Source: Lachnospiraceae bacterium
Lineage (GTDB): Bacteria; Bacillota; Clostridia; Lachnospirales; Lachnospiraceae
DNA length: 50,715 bases
Assembly (NCBI GenBank): GCA_017540605.1
Contig: JAFYAS010000063.1
Location: forward strand, 1 to 50,715
Reading direction: 5' to 3'
Under the pieces are notes generated by a model. It was not told where the DNA came from. It ran no database searches and saw only the letters and a program-made list of their open reading frames with translations. Positions within the stretch are counted from its first letter, which is position 1. Every line of letters starts with the position of its first letter. Both the position numbers and the translations under genes were made by a program. Below are positions 15,872-25,618 of this stretch, piece after piece.

Positions 15872-16678
15872 CTATCTTCTCGCTCTGCTTATTGAGCGAA
15901 CGATCAATGTATCCTTGCTATCAGTACAAACTGAGCCAACTCCTGCTGCCGCATAAACAGCTGCTGTGATAACTGCCACAAGCTCCTCATCATCCATCAG
16001 GTTCTCTTCCTCATAAACGGGCTCAGAAGGCTTTGAAACAGGTGCCTTGCTAAGCTCAGCTGAAACCTTTGCATTCTCCTTTGCCACCTTCTTGGCATCT
16101 GCCTTCTTCTGGATGATAGCGATAAACTTAAAGCAATAAATGATAAGTGCTATGAATATAAGAACTGCGAACACTGTTCCCATACCCATAAGTGTATTCA
16201 TACCCGCCTGTCTGATATAATAGCTCTTGGGATATGAAGACTGAATGGTAATCTCTGTAGCCTTATAAGGAAGCACACCCTCAGGATTCTGATAAATCTC
16301 CCTATACTCGTATGCTCCGTTGGGCTCATATACAAACTGCGCTTCAACATCATTCTTTTGGAACTTCAGTATAAGCTTTACTCTGATATCATCATCTGTC
16401 TCTGTAACCTCAGTGTCCTTAAGCTCTACAAACTCTCCGGACTCATTTTCTGCAGTGATCAGACTCTCCACAGCCTTTGAATAAACCTCATCGCCTTCTG
16501 CCATGATATACTTTCTCTGGGGCTCAGTAGCCTGCATGAACTGCTCAAGCATAGACTCGGCATCATAGACAAGATCATCCTTGTTGTATTCATAAGGAAG
16601 TCCTTTTTGGGCTCCACAGGCTGTCAGAGAAAAGCAAAGCGCAATCATCATAAAGAATAATATACGAAATTTTTTCAT
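15872..16678 (-). CDS. OadG/MmdD-like lipoprotein subunit of the decarboxylase
   Basis: This 268-residue protein starts at the ATG at 16678, where GGAAGGGG gives a ribosome site; the longer frame to 16750 would run into the upstream gene. The N-terminus is a lipoprotein signal with lipobox LTAC (C21). An extracytoplasmic domain follows, then one membrane span (about 160-181; VFAVLIFIALIIYCF), a charged Lys/Ala/Pro linker and a C-terminal DDEELVAVITAAVYAAAG motif. That motif is characteristic of OadG/MmdD subunits that hold the soluble subunits to the beta pump. The extra extracellular lipoprotein domain is unusual, since classical OadG is about 80 residues. Confidence 0.8.
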   Translation of the reverse strand: MKKFRILFFMMIALCFSLTACGAQKGLPYEYNKDDLVYDAESMLEQFMQATEPQRKYIMAEGDEVYSKAVESLITAENESGEFVELKDTEVTETDDDIRVKLILKFQKNDVEAQFVYEPNGAYEYREIYQNPEGVLPYKATEITIQSSYPKSYYIRQAGMNTLMGMGTVFAVLIFIALIIYCFKFIAIIQKKADAKKVAKENAKVSAELSKAPVSKPSEPVYEEENLMDDEELVAVITAAVYAAAGVGSVCTDSKDTLIVRSISRARR

Positions 16679-16691
16679 AACTGCCCCTTCC

Positions 16692-18119
16692 TTAGATCGA
16701 ACCGTGCTTCTTATAAGGTCTGTCCTCTGCCTTTGTGTAAAGCATCTCAAATGCAGCGATCAATCTCTTTCTCGTTGCATCGGGCTCGATAATATCATCT
16801 ACATAGCCGCGTCTTGCAGCCTCAGCAGCACTCGCCTGAAGCGATGCATACTCCTTCTTTTTCTCATTTATAAATGCCTTCTTGTCATCAGCCTTTGAAA
16901 GCTCCTCGGCATAAATGATCTTTACAGCCATCTCAGGCTCCATCATACCGATCTTAGCACCGGGCCATGCGAACTCGATGTCATTGCCAAGGGACTTTGA
17001 ATTCATTGTAACATAAGCACTTCCGTATGCCTCACCGATAATCAGGTTCACCTTGGGTACATTGGCATTGGCAAATGCATAGGTAAGCTCTGCTGCTGCC
17101 TTTGCAATCTTCTTTTCTGAACACTTGCAGGCAACATATCCATTAACTGCTGTAAGTGTAAGTATAGGAAGATTGAATGAATCGCAGAAATTCACAAGCT
17201 CTGCCGCCTTCTTTGCTCCATTTGCTGAAAGCTTATCTCCGCCATCCTTTGTCTGATTCGCAACCACACCTACTGTAGCTCCGCCGAGCTTGATAAGGCC
17301 TGTTACCATACCGGGAGCATATTCCTTCTTTGTCTCGAAGAATACTCCGTTGTCAGCGATATTCTCTATCACTGCTCTGGCATCATCCTTAAGTCCGTCA
17401 AGACCGGGGATTGTTCTGTTAAGATCATCCTCATTCTCAGCAAAGAATGTGCTATCCTCATTGCATGCGGGAAGCATAGTAACAAGCTCCCTGATCTTTG
17501 TAAGAACATCCATCTCTGTATCGCATACTACATCGCAAAGTCCGGATTCTTTTTCATGGAAGGCAGCTGACGCTGTATCGCACTTCTCCTCGTAATTGCC
17601 CTCTAATGCGTTGGGGCTGTTCACAAAGAGCTTTGAATCCTCCTTTGTCATAAATGTAAAATCAGAAAGAGCCGGAATAATGGCAGCTCCACCACCGCAG
17701 TTACCAAATACCGCAGTGATCTGAGGAATCACACCTGAAGCAAATGCCTGCTTCTGATAAATCCTTCCAAATGCGGTAAGGGCATCTGTCGCCTCCTGAA
17801 GTCTAAGTCCCGCACAATCAATAAGTGCGATCACAGGTGCACCCACCTTCATAGCCATATTGTAGATCTTGGCTATCTTCTTGGCATGCATCTCTCCGAT
17901 AGATCCACCGAGAACAGTTGCATCCTGGCTGTATACATATACCAGATTGCCGTCGATGGAGCCCGAACCGGTGATAACGCCGTCTGCGGGTGTCTCTTTT
18001 TCCTGCATATTGAAATCGGTGCTTCTCGCAGTAACAAGACCGCCGATCTCAACAAAGCCTCCGTCATCAAGCAGAGATTCAATCCTGTCTCTGGCTGATA
18101 GCTTCGTTAAGTTGCTCAT
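16692..18119 (-). CDS. mmdA: Acyl-CoA carboxyltransferase (methylmalonyl/propionyl-CoA type)
   Basis: This 475-residue protein has the two crotonase-like halves of the acyl-CoA carboxyltransferase family. The N-terminal half holds GSIGEMHAKKI and a FGNCGGGAA oxyanion-type turn; the C-terminal half holds DGGDKLSANGAKKAAELV, GEAYGSAYV and FAWPGAKIGMMEPE. Family members transfer carboxyl between biotin and malonyl-, methylmalonyl- or glutaconyl-CoA. The exact acyl-CoA cannot be read from the sequence, and the protein is a little shorter than typical MmdA (about 510). It is first in the five-gene cluster, 13 bp before the lipoprotein subunit. With the OadA-type enzyme downstream it could form a transcarboxylase-like pair. 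Confidence 0.87.
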   Translation of the reverse strand: MSNLTKLSARDRIESLLDDGGFVEIGGLVTARSTDFNMQEKETPADGVITGSGSIDGNLVYVYSQDATVLGGSIGEMHAKKIAKIYNMAMKVGAPVIALIDCAGLRLQEATDALTAFGRIYQKQAFASGVIPQITAVFGNCGGGAAIIPALSDFTFMTKEDSKLFVNSPNALEGNYEEKCDTASAAFHEKESGLCDVVCDTEMDVLTKIRELVTMLPACNEDSTFFAENEDDLNRTIPGLDGLKDDARAVIENIADNGVFFETKKEYAPGMVTGLIKLGGATVGVVANQTKDGGDKLSANGAKKAAELVNFCDSFNLPILTLTAVNGYVACKCSEKKIAKAAAELTYAFANANVPKVNLIIGEAYGSAYVTMNSKSLGNDIEFAWPGAKIGMMEPEMAVKIIYAEELSKADDKKAFINEKKKEYASLQASAAEAARRGYVDDIIEPDATRKRLIAAFEMLYTKAEDRPYKKHGSI

Positions 18120-18183
18120 CTTAAATGACCTCCGTTTATTTTATCTGAGAAGCGGTTTGAATGAGATCCGCCACTCTGAATTA

Positions 18184-18212
18184 TTATAGAAATTTTTGAT
18201 CAACACAAAAAT
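18184..18212 (-). promoter_or_regulatory. Candidate promoter of the decarboxylase cluster
   Basis: A perfect TATAAT lies on the minus strand at 18184-18189, about 65 bp before the first start codon. The -35 region (18207-18212, TTTTTG) is weak. A GGAGGT ribosome site follows near 18130. Confidence 0.35.
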
Positions 18213-18253
18213 CCACGTGTACCATAATAACGCTTTTCAACTTTTTTATCAAG

Positions 18254-18294
18254 TTAAAAATGAGCGGGTCAGAGAAAAACTTTCTCCACCCGCT
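18254..18294 (-). terminator. Terminator after pgsA
   Basis: On the minus strand AGCGGGT (18288-18294) pairs with ACCCGCT (18263-18269). The inner GAGAAAG arm also pairs, and the hairpin is followed by CATTTTTAAC, just past the pgsA stop. Confidence 0.85.
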
Positions 18295-18307
18295 TCTTTG
18301 CGATTAT

Positions 18308-18841
18308 TCAATCCTTAAGCACATCCTTATTCTGCATCAGATAGTCGATAAGGGATACTATCGTCAGCACCAAAGATGCGTAAATCAATATAGTTTCAAT
18401 AACATGGAACACATCATTGCCAATGTCGGCGATCAACACTCCGATCATGATCATCTGAACCACTGTCTTAACCTTGCCCCAAATACCTGCTGCTATCACC
18501 ACACCTTTGTCTGAGGCTACAAGTCTGAAGCCGCTGATGATAAACTCTCTGGCTATGATCACAATAACTATCCAGGCTGATATCCTGCCCATCTCCACGA
18601 ATGCGATAAGTGCTGAATCAACTAAAAGCTTATCTGCCAAAGGATCCATGAATTTTCCAAAATTCGTGATAAGATTGTATTTTCTGGCTATCATTCCATC
18701 AGCCGTATCTGTAAGGCTCGCTGCTATGAATATCCCAAGAGCTATCCATTTACCACCCGGTATATCAGGTACCATGAGAAATACCAGAAACACGGGGACC
18801 AGGATGACCCTGAGTATTGTAAGCTTATTGGGTAGGTTCAT
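18308..18841 (-). CDS. pgsA: CDP-diacylglycerol-glycerol-3-phosphate 3-phosphatidyltransferase
   Basis: This 177-residue integral membrane enzyme makes phosphatidylglycerol phosphate, the first step to anionic phospholipids. The CDP-alcohol phosphotransferase motif DGxxARx8Gx3Dx3D is complete, with D48, G49, A52, R53, G62, D66 and D70. Hydrophobic segments before and after fit the usual six spans. It follows rimO by 57 bp on the same strand, a pairing seen in many Firmicutes, and is the last gene before a strong terminator. Confidence 0.93.
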   Translation of the reverse strand: MNLPNKLTILRVILVPVFLVFLMVPDIPGGKWIALGIFIAASLTDTADGMIARKYNLITNFGKFMDPLADKLLVDSALIAFVEMGRISAWIVIVIIAREFIISGFRLVASDKGVVIAAGIWGKVKTVVQMIMIGVLIADIGNDVFHVIETILIYASLVLTIVSLIDYLMQNKDVLKD

Positions 18842-18898
18842 CTTTTATTCCTCCAAAATCTGATCTGCATCGCATCTGTTCATATATGTATTGAACAG

Positions 18899-20236
18899 TT
18901 ACTCAATTTCTTCTTCTACAAGCTGTCCGTACAGATCATACTCACTACAATCGTTAATAATAACATTTACAAGGCTTCCTGTCAAAAGTTCTTTTTGAGA
19001 GGATACAAACACATAACCATCCACCTCAGAACAATCTCTATAGGATCTGCCTACATACACATCATCATCAAAAAGATAACCCTCGATCATAACGAAGAGC
19101 TTTTGCCCTATAAGCTCTGAATTATTATCATAGGATATCTCACTTTGAAGCTCCATAAGCTCATCTCGCCATGAATCCTTAAGTTCGTCCTCTATCTGAT
19201 CTTCAAAGGCTGCTGCAGGAGTACCATCCTCCCTTGAATAAGAAAAAACTCCAAGTCTGTCAAAACGCATTTTCTGAACAAATGACATGCATTCCTCGTG
19301 ATCAGCTTTTGTTTCACCGGGAAATCCTGCTATAAGTGTTGTTCTGATGCAGATATCCGGCATAGCCTCCCGAAGCATAGCTACCTTTGCCTCTATGTCG
19401 GCTCTCGAAGTTCTTCTACCCATGCGCTTTAATATATCATCAGAAGCATGCTGTATAGGCATATCTATATAATGACATACCTTCTTAAGTGAAGCCATAG
19501 TCTTTACAAGCTCTTCATCTATCTCCTCAGGATAACAATAAAGAAGTCTGATCCACTCGATCCCTTCTATATCCGAAAGATTTTTAAGCAGTTCAGGAAG
19601 CATCTTTTTTCCATAGATGTCAACTCCGTAAACAGTGATCTCCTGGGCGACAAGCGTAAGCTCCTTTACACCATTTTCTGAAAGATTCTTCGCCTCATCT
19701 ATCAGCTCATCCATAGGAATGGAACGATAACCGCCTCTAAGCTTTGGGATGATACAATATGTACAATGCTTGTCACACCCCTCTGCTATCTTTAGGTATG
19801 CCATAAAGGTTCCGGTACTCACTACCCTCTTTCCTGTTCTTTTAGGAAGATGGTTGATATCCTTAAAATACTCACAGTACTTTCCTGTACCTATCATATT
19901 GACGGCATCAACTATGCTCTCATAGGCAGTTGTTCCAAGTACTGCATCTATCTCAGTAAGTTCATTTCTTATGTCACTCTTATATTGTTCTGCCAGACAA
20001 CCAGTAACGATCACTCCCTTTATGACACCCTGGTTTTTCAGGTCGCACATTTCAATGATAGTCTCCACACTCTCGTCCTTGGCATCACGAATAAAGGAGC
20101 AGGTGTTGATGACTACAACATCTGCCTCCTCTTCCATATCGGTTACATTATGTCCTGCCGACCTTAAAAGGCCTATCATCTCCTCGCTGTCGACACGATT
20201 TTTATCACAACCTAACGATATAAATAATACATTCAT
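18899..20236 (-). CDS. rimO: Ribosomal protein S12 methylthiotransferase RimO
   Basis: This 445-residue radical-SAM enzyme adds a methylthio group to an Asp of ribosomal protein S12. The UPF0004 domain holds C10, C46 and C80 for the auxiliary 4Fe-4S cluster, and the radical SAM motif is C154-x3-C158-x2-C161 (CDKHCTYC). A C-terminal TRAM domain follows (about 380-445). The start ISLGCDKNRVDSEE at 20236 is chosen because it overlaps the fhs stop as ATGA; the open frame extends 32 codons further but these lie inside fhs. SLGCDKN, as opposed to a TxGC motif, supports RimO over MiaB. Confidence 0.95.
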   Translation of the reverse strand: MNVLFISLGCDKNRVDSEEMIGLLRSAGHNVTDMEEEADVVVINTCSFIRDAKDESVETIIEMCDLKNQGVIKGVIVTGCLAEQYKSDIRNELTEIDAVLGTTAYESIVDAVNMIGTGKYCEYFKDINHLPKRTGKRVVSTGTFMAYLKIAEGCDKHCTYCIIPKLRGGYRSIPMDELIDEAKNLSENGVKELTLVAQEITVYGVDIYGKKMLPELLKNLSDIEGIEWIRLLYCYPEEIDEELVKTMASLKKVCHYIDMPIQHASDDILKRMGRRTSRADIEAKVAMLREAMPDICIRTTLIAGFPGETKADHEECMSFVQKMRFDRLGVFSYSREDGTPAAAFEDQIEDELKDSWRDELMELQSEISYDNNSELIGQKLFVMIEGYLFDDDVYVGRSYRDCSEVDGYVFVSSQKELLTGSLVNVIINDCSEYDLYGQLVEEEIE

Positions 20237-21906
20237 CAGAACAGTCCTGTTATTTCTACCTTTTCGTTGACATCGACCTTCATTGCCGCAGGCTCTTTGG
20301 GAAGTCCGGGCATAGTCATAATACTTCCGCAAATAGCAACTACAAAACCTGCTCCTGCAGAAAGATAAGCCTCTCTGATATTGATATTGAAACCTGTAGG
20401 TCTTCCAAGCTTAGTAGGATCATCCGAAAGAGAATACTGATTCTTTGCCAAACACACAGGAAGGTCGGAATAACCGAGACCCTCTATCATGGCAAGGCTC
20501 TTCTCTGCCTGAGCACTGTAGGTAACGCCATCGGCTCCATATATCTTCTTTGCTATCGCCTCAATCTTTTTCGTAAGAGGAAGCTGCACATCATAGATAG
20601 GCTTGAATTCACTCTTCTTTTCTTCAAGAGTCTTTAATACCTTCTCTGCAAGCTCGATTCCGCCCTTACCTCCATCCTCGAACACATTGGCAAGAGCAAA
20701 CTCACAGCCTCTGGCTTCGCAATAATTCTTTACATACTCTATCTCTGCCTTTGTATCTGTAGAGAACTGATTGAGTGTCACGATGATGGGAACACCATAA
20801 TGATACAGATTCTCTATATGCTTTCCAAGGTTTGATATACCTCTTGATAGAGCCTCAAGATCCTGATTTGACAGGTAATTCTTTGAAACTCCACCATTGT
20901 ATTTAAGGGCTCTGATGGTTGCCACTAAAACAACTGCATCAGGCTTAAGTCCTGCCTGTCTGCACTTGATATCTAAGAACTTTTCTGCGCCAAGATCTGC
21001 GCCAAAGCCTGCCTCGGTGACTACTATATCCGCCATCTTAAGAGCGAGCTTTGTGGCTCTTACGCTGTTGCAACCATGAGCAATATTCGCAAAAGGACCG
21101 CCGTGAACAAGAGCAGGCGTATGCTCCAAGGTCTGTACCAGATTGGGTTTTATGGCATCCTTAAGTAAAGCTGCCATAGCTCCTACTGCTCCAAGATCCT
21201 TTGCGGTCACAGGTTTTGATTCATAGGAATAACCGACTATGATGCGACCAAGTCTCTCCTTTAGATCCTCCATATCCTCTGCAAGACAAAGGATTGCCAT
21301 GATCTCTGAAGCTGCTGTGATAACAAAATGATCCTCTCTCACATAACCGTCTGCCTTGCTGCCAAGACCTACTACTACATTCCTGAGAACGCGGTCATTC
21401 ATATCAAGGCAACGATGCCATGTGATCTGTCTCTCATCTATACCGAGCTGATTGCCCTGCTGGATATGATTGTCAAGCATGGCAGCCAAAAGATTGTTGG
21501 CAGATGTGATAGCATGAAGGTCTCCCGTAAAATGAAGATTCAACTCTTCCATAGGAACCACTTGCGAATATCCACCGCCTGCAGCTCCACCCTTTATGCC
21601 AAAGCAAGGACCAAGAGACGGCTCGCGAAGGGCTATGATGGCCTTCTTTTTAAGCTGTCCAAAGGCCTGTCCAAGACCGACAGTAACAGTCGTCTTTCCC
21701 TCTCCCGCGGGAGTAGGATTGATAGCAGTAACCAAAACGAGCTTGCCGTCAGGATTGCCCTTCATACGCTCTATGGCTTCCTCTGAAACCTTTGCCTTAT
21801 ATTTTCCATAAACCTCAAGATCATCAGCGGTAAGTCCTACCTGCTTTGCAATCTCGTCGATTGGAAGCATCTTCGCTTCCTTTGCTATTTCAATATCACT
21901 CTTCAT
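20236..21906 (-). CDS. fhs: Formate-tetrahydrofolate ligase
   Basis: This 556-residue enzyme forms 10-formyl-THF from formate, THF and ATP, feeding purine synthesis and one-carbon metabolism. The ATP-binding loop TPAGEGKTT is at 65-73, and [18 protein letters not shown] and the [10 protein letters not shown] segment are characteristic. The length is normal for the family. The gene is preceded by a small membrane-anchored protein gene 12 bp upstream and is translationally coupled to rimO. No other Wood-Ljungdahl gene is nearby, so its presence does not by itself show acetogenesis. Confidence 0.97.
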   Translation of the reverse strand: MKSDIEIAKEAKMLPIDEIAKQVGLTADDLEVYGKYKAKVSEEAIERMKGNPDGKLVLVTAINPTPAGEGKTTVTVGLGQAFGQLKKKAIIALREPSLGPCFGIKGGAAGGGYSQVVPMEELNLHFTGDLHAITSANNLLAAMLDNHIQQGNQLGIDERQITWHRCLDMNDRVLRNVVVGLGSKADGYVREDHFVITAASEIMAILCLAEDMEDLKERLGRIIVGYSYESKPVTAKDLGAVGAMAALLKDAIKPNLVQTLEHTPALVHGGPFANIAHGCNSVRATKLALKMADIVVTEAGFGADLGAEKFLDIKCRQAGLKPDAVVLVATIRALKYNGGVSKNYLSNQDLEALSRGISNLGKHIENLYHYGVPIIVTLNQFSTDTKAEIEYVKNYCEARGCEFALANVFEDGGKGGIELAEKVLKTLEEKKSEFKPIYDVQLPLTKKIEAIAKKIYGADGVTYSAQAEKSLAMIEGLGYSDLPVCLAKNQYSLSDDPTKLGRPTGFNINIREAYLSAGAGFVVAICGSIMTMPGLPKEPAAMKVDVNEKVEITGLF

Positions 21907-21918
21907 GAGTTTCTCCTC

Positions 21919-22233
21919 TCAAATATCGATTGTGGGAACCTCTCCATTTTCCTCATCTGCATCAGCAGTACTCATATCTGTATTTAATGACACATAATTT
22001 CTCTCACTGCTTGAAGTCTGATCCTCGTCAAATACCAACTCGTCATCATCAAAAAGATCATCCTCGTCATCATCCTTTGAAAGCTTATCATTCACCAAAT
22101 TCTTCAGTGAGGTTAGCTTGTCATCCATCTTCAGATCATCATATACCTTACTCTCTTTTATCTTATCTCTGAAAACATATACTGTCGCACCTATCGCAGC
22201 GAAAGCCGCAAACACACCAAATATCTTTTTCAT
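21919..22233 (-). CDS. Small membrane-anchored acidic protein, unknown function
   Basis: This 104-residue protein has a single N-terminal hydrophobic segment (about 4-21; FGVFAAFAAIGATVYVF) and a highly acidic tail, with runs such as DDDEDDLFDDDE near 55-65. It is not recognised as a named family beyond general similarity to YtxH-like anchored proteins. It lies 12 bp before fhs and 78 bp after a methyltransferase gene, so it may be cotranscribed with fhs. Confidence 0.75.
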   Translation of the reverse strand: MKKIFGVFAAFAAIGATVYVFRDKIKESKVYDDLKMDDKLTSLKNLVNDKLSKDDDEDDLFDDDELVFDEDQTSSSERNYVSLNTDMSTADADEENGEVPTIDI

Positions 22234-22311
22234 AAACAGAATCCTCCTTAGTCTTTTTCAAAACACTAATAGAACTATTTTAATACGAACAGGAACACTT
22301 TGCAAGTTTTT

Positions 22312-23097
22312 TCATATATATAGCTTTCCTTCAACGTGTTTTTCACGAGCGATAACTACTATTCTGTCAGAATCCTCATTCGCATCATTATCCTCATATC
22401 CTCCATAGACCTTTAAAAGCTCCATACCGGCTGTCTCTACAAGCTCTTTTATTGTTTGAAGCTCATAGGCATATTGATAATGAGTTTCCTCGTATTTTTC
22501 ATATAGTCCATCCTCGCGCCCGAAAAACAGCTTTAAATTGTATTCATTTATTCCGGTTCTATCATCATAGGTGTTGTCCCAGATGAAGCTAATATCCTCC
22601 CTATCCTCGGCAAAGGTTTGTGACCCAAGCCTTTTAAAGTATCCCCTTGGATGAAAGTCGAAAATAAAAAGCCCCTCTGATTCAAGATAATTGTTCGCCA
22701 GCTTAAAAACCTTGAGCATTTCCTTCGGATCTGTTACATAGTTTATGGAATCGCAAGAGCTTACGATGGCTGCCACCGTTCCGTAAAGCTCAAATTCTCT
22801 CATATCCTGCATGAGATAAAGAATACCATTCTCTTCTTCATACTCGTATTCTCTGGCAATATCAAGCATATCCGAAGAATTGTCTATGCCGATCATATCA
22901 AAGCCCTTCTTTGAAAGAAGTCTTGTCATAGCACCGGTTCCGCAGCCCAGATCACAGAGAATAGTCCTTTCTCCATTTTTTTCAGGTACTATTCCATATT
23001 CTTTTAATCGTTCTATGATAAACTCACACCAGCTCTCATAGGGCACATTGTCCATGAACTCATCATAGACCTCAGCAAATGAGGTATATGCTTCCAT
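22312..23097 (-). CDS. Class I SAM-dependent methyltransferase
   Basis: This 261-residue protein has a Rossmann methyltransferase fold. Motif I is LCDLGCGTGAMTRLL (about 48-62), followed by MIGIDNSSDML for SAM ribose binding. It begins MEAYTSFAEVYDEFM, as in many Clostridial UbiE-like enzymes of unknown target. The residues GREDGLYEKYEETH near 190-205 occur in the family's small beta insertion. The substrate cannot be told. It is first in the run leading to fhs, rimO and pgsA, and divergent from the small membrane protein at 23180. Confidence 0.85.
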   Translation of the reverse strand: MEAYTSFAEVYDEFMDNVPYESWCEFIIERLKEYGIVPEKNGERTILCDLGCGTGAMTRLLSKKGFDMIGIDNSSDMLDIAREYEYEEENGILYLMQDMREFELYGTVAAIVSSCDSINYVTDPKEMLKVFKLANNYLESEGLFIFDFHPRGYFKRLGSQTFAEDREDISFIWDNTYDDRTGINEYNLKLFFGREDGLYEKYEETHYQYAYELQTIKELVETAGMELLKVYGGYEDNDANEDSDRIVVIAREKHVEGKLYI

Positions 23098-23179
23098 ACT
23101 CTTACTTCCTTTACTTTGTTATAAAACTCTGTTATTATAAAGCATGTTTATGAAAATGTAAATGAAAGGCTGTATAACG

Positions 23180-23740
23180 ATGGCTACACATCCAAAACAC
23201 AAATTCATATTTCTTCTTGGCGCTTTGTTATCCATAGTTTTTTTTATCTTCACCCTTCTTCGTTTTGAGGAGCTTAAAAACCTTCCTCCAAAAGCCATAA
23301 CAAATGAAAGCATAAGGGACTTAAATCCCGAAGTTAATTCTCTTTTCAAAGCTTCCTTTGATACGCTTTCCTACACCGGCATCGATTTTTTTGAGGACGG
23401 AGCTAAGATTGGCGGATATTACTATGTCACCGAAAAAAATGATGTGTCGGCAGCAGGAAGATATCTGTTCGTTCTGGTAAAAAGCAAGAACACTCCGGCC
23501 GAGATCAATGACTATCAAGCAAATGTCATCACCTTCACCGACAAAGAAAGACTTTCTCAGATAACAGGGATTCTATCAGCAAATACCGGTATTACAGAAA
23601 ATGAATTCTCTCTGATGTCAAGAAATTTCATTTTTAGCGAGGTGGATTTTCCGTATCTGCATCTGATAGGAACCGGGTTATTGCTATTAGCGTCAGCCCT
23701 ACTTGCTCTTATCTTCTTCATATGCTATGCAAAAAAATGA
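23180..23740 (+). CDS. Two-span membrane protein, unknown function
   Basis: This 186-residue protein is read from ATG at 23180, where AAAGG at 23165 is a good ribosome site; the upstream ATG at 23162 lacks one. It has an N-terminal span (IFLLGALLSIVFFIFTLL), an extracytoplasmic domain of about 115 residues and a C-terminal span (LIGTGLLLLASALLALIFF). The central domain resembles the DUF6709-type extracellular region of Lachnospiraceae proteins, a weak recognition. It stands alone between the methyltransferase and typA, which are on the other strand, and shares a bidirectional terminator with typA. Confidence 0.75.
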   Translation: MATHPKHKFIFLLGALLSIVFFIFTLLRFEELKNLPPKAITNESIRDLNPEVNSLFKASFDTLSYTGIDFFEDGAKIGGYYYVTEKNDVSAAGRYLFVLVKSKNTPAEINDYQANVITFTDKERLSQITGILSANTGITENEFSLMSRNFIFSEVDFPYLHLIGTGLLLLASALLALIFFICYAKK

Positions 23741-23775
23741 TCGCAGTTCTGTATTCACGGACTGCGATCGTTTTT
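23739..23775. terminator. Bidirectional terminator between the membrane protein gene and typA
   Basis: GATCGCAGT (23739-23747) pairs with ACTGCGATC (23761-23769) around a 13-nt loop. T runs follow on the plus strand (TTTTTATT), and the AAAAAAA before the stem gives the T run on the minus strand. Confidence 0.85.
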
Positions 23776-23776
23776 A

Positions 23777-25606
23777 TTATGCATTTGCGTTCCTTTTTGC
23801 TCTCATCCTCAATGTAGGATCAAGTATCTTCTTCCTGATACGAATATTTTCCGGTGTAATCTCTAGAAGCTCGTCTGTGTCGATAAACTCAAGAGACTGC
23901 TCAAGACTTAATACCTTGGGAGGTGTAAGCTTAAGCGCTTCATCCGCACCTGATGAACGGGTATTGGTAAGATTCTTCTTCTTGCAGACATTTATCTCGA
24001 TGTCCTCGCCTTTTCCGTTCTCTCCTACAACCATTCCACCATAAACCTTCTCTCCCGGTCCTACAAAGAGTGTTCCTCTCTCCTGGGCATTAAAGAGTCC
24101 GTAGGTAATAGTCTCACCACTTTCGAAAGCTATAAGGGATCCCTGCTTTCTATATGCCATATCTCCCTTGTAGTCAGCATATCCGTCAAATGAGGTATTG
24201 AGTATTCCTATACCCTTAGTAGCTGTAAGGAAATTGCCTCTAAATCCGATCAAGCCCCTGGCAGGAATCGAGAACTCAAGTCTTACAGTTCCGTCACTTG
24301 AGGGGGCCATACCCTGAAGCTCTCCCTTTCTCTCATTTAACATATTGATAACCGTTCCTGAAAATTCCTCAGGTACATCTATATAAGCTATCTCCATAGG
24401 CTCAAGCTTCTTACCGCGCTCGTCCTCCTTGTAGATAACCTCAGCCTTACTTACGGCAAATTCGTAGCCCTCACGACGCATATTCTCTATAAGAACTGAA
24501 AGGTGAAGCTCACCTCTTCCCGATACCTTGAAGACCTCTGTGGTATCTGTTTCTTCAACACGAAGAGATACATCTGTATTCAATTCCTTGAAGAGTCTGT
24601 CTCTTAAATGTCTTGAGGTTACGAACTTTCCTTCTTTTCCCGCAAGAGGAGAATCATTTACCATAAAATTCATAGCTATGGTAGGCTCTGATATCTTCTG
24701 GAATGGAATGGGCTCCGGATTCTCCACGGAGCAAAGTGTGTCACCTATCTGAATATCAGCTATACCGGAAATAGCAACGATAGCACCAACTGTAGCTTCA
24801 TTTACCTCTACCTTGTTGAGTCCCTCAAACTCATAGAGCTTGCTGATCTTAACCTTCTTTTTCTTGTCCTCATCATAGAAGTTGGTAAGAAGTACCTCCT
24901 GATTAAGTTTCAAGGTACCGTTGTCGATCTTTCCTACTCCGATACGACCTACATACTCATTATAATCAATAGTGCTGATAAGCACCTGAACATCTGAATC
25001 GGGATCTCCCTCAGGTGCTGGGATATACTTTAGTATGGTATCGAAAAGAGGCTTCATATCCTTGCCCTCTTCCTCCATAGAAAGACTTGCAACACCACTT
25101 TTTGCCGATGCATATACAAAGGGACAATCAAGCTGTTCCTCGGTTGCATCAAGCTCTAAAAGAAGCTCCAACACTTCATCCTCTACCTCGGCTACTCTGG
25201 CCTCGGGACGATCTATCTTGTTGACACAAACGATAACATTAAGATTTAATTCAAGTGCCTTCTTAAGCACAAACTTAGTCTGAGGCATAGCACCCTCAAA
25301 TGCATCAACTACAAGGATAACTCCATTTACCATCTTAAGTACACGCTCTACCTCGCCGCCGAAATCAGCATGTCCCGGGGTGTCTATGATGTTTATCTTC
25401 ACTCCCTCGTAGGTTACCGCAGTATTCTTTGAAAGGATGGTTATTCCTCTTTCTCTCTCGATATCGTTGGAGTCCATGACTCTTTCAACGACCTCTTGAT
25501 TTTCTCTGAATACACCGCTCTGTTTTAATAATCCGTCTACAAGTGTTGTTTTACCATGATCTACATGGGCTATGATAGCCACATTTCTAATGTCTTCTCT
25601 CTTCAT
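23777..25606 (-). CDS. typA: Ribosome-associated GTPase TypA/BipA
   Basis: This 609-residue translational GTPase is related to EF-G and works in 50S assembly and stress growth. The G domain holds [10 protein letters not shown] (G1), DTPGHADFG (G3) and NKIDRPEA (G4). EF-G-like domains II, III and V follow, then the BipA-specific C-terminal domain with [22 protein letters not shown]. The length fits exactly. It sits 12 bp downstream of the coiled-coil gene and is probably the last gene of a three-gene transcript. Confidence 0.97.
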   Translation of the reverse strand: MKREDIRNVAIIAHVDHGKTTLVDGLLKQSGVFRENQEVVERVMDSNDIERERGITILSKNTAVTYEGVKINIIDTPGHADFGGEVERVLKMVNGVILVVDAFEGAMPQTKFVLKKALELNLNVIVCVNKIDRPEARVAEVEDEVLELLLELDATEEQLDCPFVYASAKSGVASLSMEEEGKDMKPLFDTILKYIPAPEGDPDSDVQVLISTIDYNEYVGRIGVGKIDNGTLKLNQEVLLTNFYDEDKKKKVKISKLYEFEGLNKVEVNEATVGAIVAISGIADIQIGDTLCSVENPEPIPFQKISEPTIAMNFMVNDSPLAGKEGKFVTSRHLRDRLFKELNTDVSLRVEETDTTEVFKVSGRGELHLSVLIENMRREGYEFAVSKAEVIYKEDERGKKLEPMEIAYIDVPEEFSGTVINMLNERKGELQGMAPSSDGTVRLEFSIPARGLIGFRGNFLTATKGIGILNTSFDGYADYKGDMAYRKQGSLIAFESGETITYGLFNAQERGTLFVGPGEKVYGGMVVGENGKGEDIEINVCKKKNLTNTRSSGADEALKLTPPKVLSLEQSLEFIDTDELLEITPENIRIRKKILDPTLRMRAKRNANA

Positions 25607-25618
25607 CTTCTCTATACC

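Noticed and set aside
20237..20332. Longer N-terminus for RimO
   Set aside because: The extra 32 codons lie inside fhs, lack a ribosome site and do not resemble RimO; the ATGA overlap gives the natural start.
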